Shown here one piece after another: positions 1 through 4,765 of a stretch of DNA of 5,155 nt. Position numbers and translations under genes: made by a program. The notes under the pieces are model-generated. The model was given only the letters and a program-made list of their open reading frames with translations, had not been told where the DNA came from and made no database searches. This DNA is from Fidelibacterota bacterium. GTDB taxonomy: Bacteria; Fidelibacterota; UBA2242; JAFGTP01. The stretch lies in assembly GCA_029939785.1 (NCBI GenBank), contig JAOZSG010000256.1:1-5155 (forward strand). Reading direction: 5' to 3'. The number at the start of each line of letters is the position of its first letter. The stretch's first letter is position 1.

Positions 1-52
1 TTTATCAAAAAAGTATTACTTTAGTACGTATACTTATTTCCGTGAAAATCGG

Positions 53-130
53 TGTAGAATAATTTTTCAAATTGTTTAGAAATTTTACCAGTAGGTAAAA
101 TTTCTGTTATTCAAAGATTATAATTATTGA
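53..130. repeat. Direct repeat copy 1 (about 78 bp), left flank of toxin-antitoxin pair
   Basis: This segment matches 896-972 in the same orientation at about 67 of 78 positions, with one single-base gap, by hand alignment. The longest identical blocks are 61-74 with 904-917, 78-91 with 921-934, 110-118 with 952-960 and 122-130 with 964-972. It lies 84 bp downstream of the antitoxin stop codon and contains a perfect hairpin at 78-105. The similarity starts at TGTAG and ends at AATTATTGA. No coding potential is seen. It may be a dispersed non-autonomous element or a recombination footprint; the sequence alone does not decide. Confidence 0.85.
78..105. repeat. Perfect 12-bp inverted repeat inside direct repeat copy 1
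   Basis: AGAAATTTTACC (78-89) and GGTAAAATTTCT (94-105) are exact reverse complements separated by the four bases AGTA. A transcript of either strand would fold into a 12-bp stem with a tetraloop. Neither strand has a clean run of T directly after the stem, so it is not a textbook intrinsic terminator, although it could end or stabilise the antitoxin transcript. The same place in copy 2 (921-948) keeps the left arm exactly but has a damaged right arm. Confidence 0.85.
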
Positions 131-213
131 ATTATTATAACGTTTTTTGCTCCGATAATAATCAATTTCTGATATTTCAATAGTTTATCAATATAAAAAA
201 ATACAATAAATAT

Positions 214-456
214 TTAATTTGCATTATGACTATATTTTTTAGCATAGATATCTAAAAGATTTCTAATAATTTTTTGATATTGTGTATGATTTTTTTTTGC
301 TTCCTGTTTAAAAAAATTAACACTTTTTTTTGATAATGCAATTGTTACTTTTACATTATTTTCTTTGAAAACTAAATTTTCCGGAGATGGTAAAAAATCT
401 TCCACTATTTCTATTTTACCAATATTTTCATCTGAATATTTTATTATTTCTTTCAT
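214..456 (-). CDS. brnA: BrnA/CopG-type ribbon-helix-helix antitoxin
   Basis: This 80-residue protein is the likely antitoxin of the BrnT-type toxin encoded just upstream. An acidic N-terminal part (residues 8-32, with DFLPSPENLVFKE) is followed by the strand VKVTIAL (35-41). Then comes SKKSVNFFKQEAKKNHTQYQ (42-61) and IIRNLLDIYAKK (63-74), the strand-helix-helix pattern of short DNA-binding antitoxins that dimerise, bind their own promoter and block the toxin. The start codon lies inside the toxin gene (29-nt overlap), which suggests translational coupling. GGAAAGG at 468-474 could be its ribosome site, with a longish 11-nt spacer. Known brnTA modules also place the toxin first. The family call is from remembered motifs; BrnA and generic CopG antitoxins are hard to separate here. 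Confidence 0.8.
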   Translation of the reverse strand: MKEIIKYSDENIGKIEIVEDFLPSPENLVFKENNVKVTIALSKKSVNFFKQEAKKNHTQYQKIIRNLLDIYAKKYSHNAN

Positions 457-718
457 ATATTTTCTTGCCTTTCCGCCAATACCCTGCTCCTATTATTCTT
501 ATTGAATTTTCTCTATATGTGAAACGTACAGTCAAAACTTGTGTCCCTACAAGACCAAAACAATAATATCTAATTTCATCTTGACTATGTTCGATATCTT
601 TAGCTATTATACGATTTTTGTCTGCAAAAGCATATTGAGCATCTTCAAATAATAGATTATGTTTCTTTTGATTATACCTATTTTTATTTTCGTCCCATTC
701 AAATTTCACTTTTTTCAT
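428..718 (-). CDS. brnT: BrnT-family ribonuclease toxin
   Basis: This 96-residue protein has the BrnT layout: FEWDENKNRYNQKKH at 6-20, FEDAQYAF at 24-31, D41 and H44 followed by E48 and R50, then LTVRFTYRENSIRIIGAG at 62-79 and KKIYE at 85-89. BrnT toxins are small RelE-fold ribonucleases that stop translation until bound by BrnA. The motif after RII is usually SAR in classical BrnT; here it is GAGYWRKG (77-84). I recall this as a recurring variant in BrnT-like proteins, but its effect on catalysis cannot be told from sequence. The ATG at 718 is favoured because the conserved FEWDENK block begins five residues later. No convincing Shine-Dalgarno sequence precedes it. The surrounding DNA is very AT-rich (about 20% G+C over 241-300, against about 37% over 3961-4020). 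Confidence 0.87.
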   Translation of the reverse strand: MKKVKFEWDENKNRYNQKKHNLLFEDAQYAFADKNRIIAKDIEHSQDEIRYYCFGLVGTQVLTVRFTYRENSIRIIGAGYWRKGKKIYERNNKIFR

Positions 719-724
719 AGTACA

Positions 725-753
725 ATTTTAATAATAACTTTACATATTAGCAA
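725..753 (-). promoter_or_regulatory. Candidate sigma70-type promoter for brnTA
   Basis: Read on the minus strand, TTGCTA (748-753, 4 of 6 to TTGACA) is separated by 17 bases from TAAAAT (725-730, 5 of 6 to TATAAT). A start about seven bases after the -10 would fall at or next to the brnT ATG at 718, giving a leaderless or nearly leaderless transcript. This agrees with the absence of a Shine-Dalgarno sequence before brnT. AT-rich DNA yields such matches by chance, so this is tentative. Confidence 0.35.
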
Positions 754-799
754 TATTTTTATATGGGAAAATGTAAGTCAGTTATTTGGGAATTTGGAA

Positions 800-820
800 T
801 GAATTGACTATGTCAATTCA
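800..820. repeat. Perfect 9-bp inverted repeat, possible operator or hairpin
   Basis: TGAATTGAC (800-808) and GTCAATTCA (812-820) are exact reverse complements around the spacer TAT. The compact two-fold symmetry is the kind bound by dimeric regulators such as ribbon-helix-helix antitoxins. It lies about 47 bp upstream of the candidate -35 box of brnT, further out than a typical autorepression site. A third half-site, GTCAATTT, occurs at 862-869. Confidence 0.6.
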
Positions 821-833
821 GCATCGACCTCTC

Positions 834-860
834 ATCTATATTTCACTTCGCCATATAGAT
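834..860. repeat. Perfect 8-bp inverted repeat with 11-nt loop
   Basis: ATCTATAT (834-841) and ATATAGAT (853-860) are exact reverse complements. The right arm slightly overlaps ATAGTCAATT (859-868), which pairs perfectly with AATTGACTAT at 802-811. The stems of the 800-868 cluster therefore compete or nest. Confidence 0.55.
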
Positions 861-895
861 AGTCAATTTACTCCATAGCTCATATAATCGATATT

Positions 896-972
896 TGTAG
901 GACAATTTTTCAAATTGCTAAGAAATTTTACCAGCAGGTAAATTTTTATTGTTCAAAGATAACAATTATTGA
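896..972. repeat. Direct repeat copy 2 (about 77 bp), right flank of toxin-antitoxin pair
   Basis: This is the second copy of the 53-130 repeat, in the same orientation and 842-843 bp away. Relative to copy 1 it lacks one A in the GGTAAA(A)TTT stretch. It keeps the left hairpin arm AGAAATTTTACC (921-932) exactly, but the right arm is GGTAAATTTTTA (937-948), so the hairpin is weakened. It has its own small stem, TTGTT (949-953) with AACAA (961-965), around CAAAGAT. It lies 81 bp downstream of the oxidoreductase stop codon, much as copy 1 lies 83 bp downstream of the antitoxin stop. Confidence 0.85.
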
Positions 973-996
973 TAGTTTCGCAAAAAGTCAATAATT
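964..996 (-). terminator. Weak stem-loop downstream of the FAD oxidoreductase gene
   Basis: AATTATTGA (964-972) and TCAATAATT (988-996) are exact reverse complements with a 15-nt loop. The stem sits 57 bp beyond the oxidoreductase stop and overlaps the end of direct repeat copy 2. It is AT-only apart from one pair and has no U-tract right after it on the minus strand, so a terminator role is only a guess from its position. Confidence 0.25.
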
Positions 997-1053
997 TAAC
1001 GCCAGTCAAAAGCCTGGTTTAGCAACAAAGACCTGACATATTATTCTTTCTAA

Positions 1054-2223
1054 TTATATTCTTTTTATCCTGATACCTTTATAAACATATTTCATAAAAA
1101 TAAATGGCAGATCAGATTTTTCACCTATTTTTACAAGTTTTTCTACAATCCAAGGTGATAATCCAACAAATTTTGATGCATATAATGATAATGTTTGTTC
1201 TTTTGATAGTATTTTTTTTAATTTTCTTGCATACTCACTTAGTGATGCTTTAGTAAAATTATTTGTTTTAATTTTGTCTGCAATTACATCTGCGGCAAGT
1301 TTTCCGGAAATTATAGCAGTTTCAATACCACCTCCTGTAAAAGGATTTATAAGCGAAGCAGCGTCCCCAACCAAAATAACTCTATCCTCTACTAACTGAT
1401 TCCATTTGGGAGGTCCAATGTTTAATGGCCATGTACCAATATTCTCAACTTTGTAGTCTGAAGTTAATCTTGATTTTATAAATGGCTGTTCAATAAAAAC
1501 ATCAAGAAGTTGTCTTAATTTATAATTGGATTTTTTGTAGTGTTTTAGAGTCATTCCCAAGCCAATATTTCCAGAATCCTTTGAAAGAGGAAAAAACCAG
1601 GCATAACCAGGTGACCATTTTTTATCAAAATACCCTTCCAGTGTATCAGCCTTAAGATTGATTCCTTTTATATAACCTCTGATTGCAATACCTCTATCTT
1701 TGCCAGGTACTAATTTTGATAATCTGGCTATTGTCGAAGATGAACCATCGGCACCAATTACAATTTTACTTTTAAATTCAAAAGTAGAATTTCCTGTTCT
1801 GGATTTTATAGAGACATGATCCTCTGAATATTCCATTTCATATATATGACTTGTATGACGTTCTACACCAGATTTTTCAGCATTTTTCACAAGATGATTA
1901 TCAAGTATTAATCTGGGAATTATATATATTTTGGACTGATTTTTTAAAAAGTCAAATTGAAAATTGGCTTGTGCTTTTTCCGGTCCTTTTATCAGCACTT
2001 TATCAATTTCATTTGTAGATTTCAAAAGTTCACTATCTACAAGTTTTAATTCTTTCAGTAACTGTACACCCAAAGGAGTTATTTGATCACCGCAGACTTT
2101 ATCACGGGGAAAATCCTTGGAATCAATTAGTAAAACAGACAATCCTTTTCTTTTGAGACAGATTGCCGCTATACTCCCACCAGGTCCGGCACCACATATA
2201 ATAACATCATATATTTTTTCCAA
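1054..2223 (-). CDS. FAD-dependent oxidoreductase, geranylgeranyl reductase family
   Basis: This 389-residue flavoprotein belongs to the geranylgeranyl-reductase/para-hydroxybenzoate-hydroxylase-like group. It has the dinucleotide-binding start DVIICGAGPGG (6-16) with the acidic residue D34 at the end of the second strand. KVCGDQITP (42-50) is the family's K-x-C-G segment. YAWFFPLSKDSGNIGLGM (207-224) matches the YxWxFP substrate-side motif, GADGSSS (157-163) is the second FAD motif, and GDAASLINPFTGGGIE (286-301) contacts the flavin. Family members reduce isoprenoid double bonds in lipids or quinones or oxidise other hydrophobic substrates; the actual substrate is unknown. The C-terminus is basic (YKGIRIKRI), and there is no signal peptide. 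The start is TTG at 2223, because an in-frame TAA lies 12 nt upstream and the Rossmann motif begins almost at once. It follows rhaD by 80 bp and may be cotranscribed, though a role in sugar breakdown is not evident. Confidence 0.88.
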   Translation of the reverse strand: MEKIYDVIICGAGPGGSIAAICLKRKGLSVLLIDSKDFPRDKVCGDQITPLGVQLLKELKLVDSELLKSTNEIDKVLIKGPEKAQANFQFDFLKNQSKIYIIPRLILDNHLVKNAEKSGVERHTSHIYEMEYSEDHVSIKSRTGNSTFEFKSKIVIGADGSSSTIARLSKLVPGKDRGIAIRGYIKGINLKADTLEGYFDKKWSPGYAWFFPLSKDSGNIGLGMTLKHYKKSNYKLRQLLDVFIEQPFIKSRLTSDYKVENIGTWPLNIGPPKWNQLVEDRVILVGDAASLINPFTGGGIETAIISGKLAADVIADKIKTNNFTKASLSEYARKLKKILSKEQTLSLYASKFVGLSPWIVEKLVKIGEKSDLPFIFMKYVYKGIRIKRI

Positions 2224-2229
2224 ATTATA

Positions 2230-2235
2230 CTCTTA
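2230..2235 (-). promoter_or_regulatory. Ribosome binding site supporting the TTG start
   Basis: TAAGAG on the minus strand ends six bases before the TTG at 2223 and is a plausible weak Shine-Dalgarno sequence. It includes the in-frame stop TAA (2233-2235), which rules out a start further upstream. No in-frame ATG occurs before the conserved FAD motif. Confidence 0.45.
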
Positions 2236-2303
2236 TATTATCATTGAAGACAAATTTAAATGATTTATTTTATTTTAAAACAAGTTTTTAATATGACATT
2301 AAA

Positions 2304-3107
2304 TCATAATAATGGAATCAGTTCATCCATGTCCTCATCGCTCATTCCTTCAGGAGTAAAGCCTGCTGAAAGACATTTCAAAAAAATCACGGCACCTTTA
2401 TTTGCAACATCGATAAAATCAAAAGCTTCAATAACATCTTTACCGGCAGCAACTGCTCCATGTTTACTCCAAATAGCGACATCATGATCTCGTAATGATT
2501 TCACAGTAAGTTCTGCCAATTCTTCTGAGCCGGGTAATTTATAATCAATAATATCAATACCTCTTGGTACAAAAGCTCTTACTTCAGGCAACATACTCCA
2601 TAATGTCTTTGATAATACTTTACTATCTTTGTTATATTTAGGATGATGACTCATAGCAATCAATTCAATTGGATGCGTATGAACTACAGCTTTTTTATTA
2701 ATTCCCTTATCAATCATATCAAGATGAATTTTCAAATGAGGTATAAACTCACTGGTTGGTCGAAAATCAGGATTGTTTTCTCCGCCCCATAATATATGAT
2801 AACCTTGATTATTATCGTCAATTCGGATTATACAACTTGATAATTCAGGCCTTACTAAATCTCTTAATCTTTCACCTGTTCCGGTCACAAAACAAACTAA
2901 ACCAGCAGATTTTGCAGGAAAATCATGGTTCGTTACATAACGAAATTGTTCAAGATTTGATGGAATTAAAGGTTGCATATTTTCCAAAACCACTGATATG
3001 TTTCCACCATTTCTCTCTGCCCATTGTCTTTCCCAGAGGTAAGAGGCTACTTCTACAGCTTTTTCAATCTGCAACTTAATCTTGTCATTTAATCCTATTG
3101 ATTGCAT
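2304..3107 (-). CDS. rhaD: L-rhamnulose-1-phosphate aldolase (class II aldolase)
   Basis: This 267-residue zinc enzyme (E. coli RhaD has 274) cleaves L-rhamnulose 1-phosphate into dihydroxyacetone phosphate and L-lactaldehyde in the cytoplasm. The N-terminal WERQWAERNGGNISV (25-39) is the phosphate-binding segment typical of RhaD. VTGTGER (74-80) continues the substrate pocket, and RPTSE (116-120) carries the catalytic glutamate E120. The zinc ligands are H143 and H145 in VVHTHP and H216 in WSKHGAVAAG, and E175 in MLPEVRAFVPRG corresponds to the second conserved glutamate. All expected residues are present, so the enzyme should be active. Rhamnulose specificity rather than fuculose is inferred from length and from the N-terminal and PTSE motifs. 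No rhaA or rhaB is visible in the window. The gene is 237 bp downstream of larA and has its own good ribosome site. Confidence 0.92.
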   Translation of the reverse strand: MQSIGLNDKIKLQIEKAVEVASYLWERQWAERNGGNISVVLENMQPLIPSNLEQFRYVTNHDFPAKSAGLVCFVTGTGERLRDLVRPELSSCIIRIDDNNQGYHILWGGENNPDFRPTSEFIPHLKIHLDMIDKGINKKAVVHTHPIELIAMSHHPKYNKDSKVLSKTLWSMLPEVRAFVPRGIDIIDYKLPGSEELAELTVKSLRDHDVAIWSKHGAVAAGKDVIEAFDFIDVANKGAVIFLKCLSAGFTPEGMSDEDMDELIPLL

Positions 3108-3112
3108 TTATT

Positions 3113-3120
3113 ATCCTTTT
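3113..3120 (-). promoter_or_regulatory. Shine-Dalgarno sequence of rhaD
   Basis: AAAAGGAT on the minus strand places AGG seven bases before the ATG at 3107. This supports that start and shows that Shine-Dalgarno-led initiation is used here. Confidence 0.7.
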
Positions 3121-3125
3121 CTTTT

Positions 3126-3178
3126 TAGACAGGATTAACAGGATTTACTGGATATGTTAATCAAATTAATCCTATCTA
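3126..3178. repeat. Dispersed AATCCTGT-type repeat forming an imperfect hairpin
   Basis: On the minus strand this contains AAATCCTGTTAATCCTGTC, a short tandem-like motif that I recall as scattered between genes in many Bacteroidota and related genomes. TAGACAGGATTAA (3126-3138) pairs with TTAATCCTATCTA (3166-3178) with one mismatch, a G-U wobble in minus-strand RNA, around a 27-nt loop. It ends 18 bp before the rhaD start codon, so in a larA-rhaD transcript it would be a hairpin directly upstream of the rhaD ribosome site. Confidence 0.6.
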
Positions 3179-3207
3179 TATGTTTTCATATTCATCAGAT
3201 GATGAAT
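3178..3207. repeat. Two adjacent short perfect stem-loops
   Basis: ATATG (3178-3182) and CATAT (3187-3191) pair around TTTT. ATTCATC (3190-3196) and GATGAAT (3201-3207) pair around AGAT. They overlap by two bases, so only one can form fully. Together with the hairpin at 3126-3178 they make the larA-rhaD gap strongly structured. The function is unknown. Confidence 0.4.
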
Positions 3208-3290
3208 GATACTATTTTTTTTAGTTATTATTGACAACTTCTAAAAAAGTCTAATTTCTTTCATTTTTGCTACACTCTGTCCCCCTGAGC

Positions 3291-3304
3291 CCGCCAGCTG
3301 GCGG
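3291..3304. repeat. GC-rich perfect palindrome CCGCCAGCTGGCGG
   Basis: This 14-bp palindrome is 12/14 G+C in a region otherwise about one third G+C. It lies 40 bp downstream of the larA stop codon. Similar GCCAGCTGGC-centred palindromes are, from memory, highly iterated intergenic sequences in several bacterial groups. Its composition and the adjoining GTCCCCCTGAGC segment (3279-3290) suggest an inserted dispersed repeat. It could form a cruciform or a stem after larA, but no U-tract follows on the minus strand, so I do not call it a terminator. Confidence 0.7.
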
Positions 3305-3343
3305 ATGATTCCGGAGTTACAAAATTCTGACCTTCAAATTACT

Positions 3344-4627
3344 TTATACAATTTTTTCATTACTAATATATGGAATTGTTAGAGGTCCCTGTGGCAAAAC
3401 ACATATTCGTGCATTTTTTCCATATTTTTGTAATAAACTGTTTATTGTATTTTTTATATCATCACATGATTTTAGCAGAAGAGATTCTAACAGTTCAGAG
3501 GATAAATAATCACTGTAAACATATACATCTGCCTTTTTTTGTACCAGAGCCTGAACCTGTGCCTGCCATTGATCCTGTTTATGCACTCCTGAACATCTGA
3601 CTGTATCCAAAACATCATCAGGATTTTTAGATTCAATCAACATTTTTTTATATAATCCATGATCCGGCACGCCATCACTACATTCACTTGCTATGATTAT
3701 TGCACCACCTTCTTTAACTATTTTTGCAGCTCCACTCATACCCTTGACAGATTGGTAAAGATTCTGATCCAGAGGATAGCCCGAATTTGTCGTCAGTACA
3801 ATATCAAAGGGCTCATCAACAGGTTTCATTGCAGTTTCCCTAACATATTTACACCCTTTATTATGAGCTGTTTCCAAATCACCTGCAAAAACATTTGTGA
3901 TTTCATGATTATTATTCATAGTAACATTAACAATAAAGTCTGCACCGGCTTTTTTTGCAATTTGCCGAACTTCCTGTTGTAAAGGATTATTATCTATCTC
4001 ACCCCATATAGAATTGGGATTGTCTATCATTTTTGCACCATGATTTATCAAAATAGTATCCAGCCCTGCCATTCCTGGCATAATAGCTTTTCCTCCTCCG
4101 GAAAAACCGGCAAAAAAATGCGGCTCAATAAAACCAGTTAGTATTTTTATATCACATTTCATCAGTGCTTTATTGATATATATATCATTTCCACTTAAAC
4201 TTTTTCCCAAATATTCCTGTGTCTCTTTATCAGTACAATTATTTTGAATAATTTTATAATTATCAACTATATAATCTGAGACTAATGATCGTAGTTCTGC
4301 ATCTGTATTATCCCGATGTGTTCCCAAAGCATTAAAAAATGTAATATTTTCTGAAGGAACATGCTTTAATTCATCAAGAACAGCCTGCAAAATTAAATGA
4401 TTTGGAGTTGCTCGCGTAATATCATTGAAAATTATTCCAACACTTTTATCTTTTGTTGCAATCTTACTAAGAGGTAAAGAGTTAATCGGATTCTGCAAAG
4501 CATATTTTAAAGCATTTTTTCCATGTTTCATGCCAGTTACATTTTCCGGTTCCAGAATTGTTATGTTCAATTGATCATCAAGATCAATCAAAAGTCCGTT
4601 TTTTCCATAAGCTAAGTTTATTTGCAT
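3344..4627 (-). CDS. larA: Nickel-dependent lactate/2-hydroxyacid racemase LarA family
   Basis: This 427-residue protein matches LarA (Lactobacillus plantarum LarA is about 424), which racemises D- and L-lactate using a nickel-pincer nucleotide attached to a lysine. The expected residues are visible: D69 and R72 in FNDITRATP, H104 in GTHR, H170 and K180 in EPHFFAGFSGGGKAIMPG (K180 corresponds to the cofactor-linked lysine), H196 in INHG, and Q292 and K295 in NLYQSVKG. The C-terminal DQWQAQ (352-357) and LPQGPLTIPY (411-420) segments are also typical of the family. It is cytoplasmic, with no signal peptide. Family members differ in substrate, so lactate is inferred partly from the neighbouring rhaD, whose lactaldehyde product can become L-lactate. 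Cofactor-making larB, larC and larE are not in the window and must be elsewhere if the enzyme is active. Confidence 0.88.
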   Translation of the reverse strand: MQINLAYGKNGLLIDLDDQLNITILEPENVTGMKHGKNALKYALQNPINSLPLSKIATKDKSVGIIFNDITRATPNHLILQAVLDELKHVPSENITFFNALGTHRDNTDAELRSLVSDYIVDNYKIIQNNCTDKETQEYLGKSLSGNDIYINKALMKCDIKILTGFIEPHFFAGFSGGGKAIMPGMAGLDTILINHGAKMIDNPNSIWGEIDNNPLQQEVRQIAKKAGADFIVNVTMNNNHEITNVFAGDLETAHNKGCKYVRETAMKPVDEPFDIVLTTNSGYPLDQNLYQSVKGMSGAAKIVKEGGAIIIASECSDGVPDHGLYKKMLIESKNPDDVLDTVRCSGVHKQDQWQAQVQALVQKKADVYVYSDYLSSELLESLLLKSCDDIKNTINSLLQKYGKNARICVLPQGPLTIPYISNEKIV

Positions 4628-4633
4628 TTTTAT

Positions 4634-4638
4634 ACCTT
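4634..4638 (-). promoter_or_regulatory. Shine-Dalgarno sequence of larA
   Basis: AAGGT on the minus strand lies six bases before the ATG at 4627 and supports that start. The 138-bp gap to the aldolase gene is AT-rich and shows no clear terminator, so cotranscription with the upstream gene is possible but unproven. Confidence 0.6.
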
Positions 4639-4765
4639 GTTATTTATAATCGAAGTTAAAAAAAATGTTTATATAACAGAGAATTAAAAATCAGCGTGTT
4701 GAATATTTTTTACACTCTTTTTATTTTTCATCCCATACTAACAGATTGCATTACTTTTTATCTCA

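Larger units (their letters stand above)
719..1053. other. Non-coding interval between brnT and the FAD oxidoreductase gene
   Basis: No credible gene lies in these 335 bases on either strand. From right to left it holds the 3' flank of the oxidoreductase gene, a stem-loop (964-996), direct repeat copy 2 (896-972), a cluster of inverted repeats (800-868) and the candidate brnTA promoter (725-753). A region this densely structured next to a toxin-antitoxin pair could encode a small RNA or be a degraded mobile element. No transposase remnant and no tRNA-like cloverleaf was recognised. Confidence 0.6.

Noticed and set aside
39..57. Segment CCGTGAAAATCGGTGTAG as a possible separate dispersed repeat
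   Set aside because: It resembles short intergenic repeats I recall from related genomes, but only one copy is present here and its end merges with direct repeat copy 1, so it cannot be supported on its own.
1..213. CRISPR-like repetition on the left flank
   Set aside because: There are no regularly spaced repeats; only one copy of the long direct repeat and AT-rich sequence are present.
949..965. T-arm-like stem TTGTT/AACAA with a 7-base loop
   Set aside because: No acceptor, D or anticodon arm can be drawn around it, so it is not a tRNA gene.
1000..1021. Possible hairpin GCCAG / CTGG after the oxidoreductase gene
   Set aside because: Only four solid base pairs form, with no U-tract, which is too weak to call a terminator.
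2224..2229. Perfect TATAAT on the minus strand just before the oxidoreductase gene
   Set aside because: It directly abuts the TTG start, so transcription from it would begin inside the coding region after the start codon. It is more likely a chance match in AT-rich DNA.
2260..2487. Plus-strand open frame of 75 codons
   Set aside because: It mostly overlaps the 3' end of rhaD on the opposite strand, shows no recognisable motif, and has low-complexity content.
3370..3982. Two plus-strand open frames opposite larA
   Set aside because: Both are antisense shadows of larA, whose protein shows full family conservation; neither resembles a known protein.
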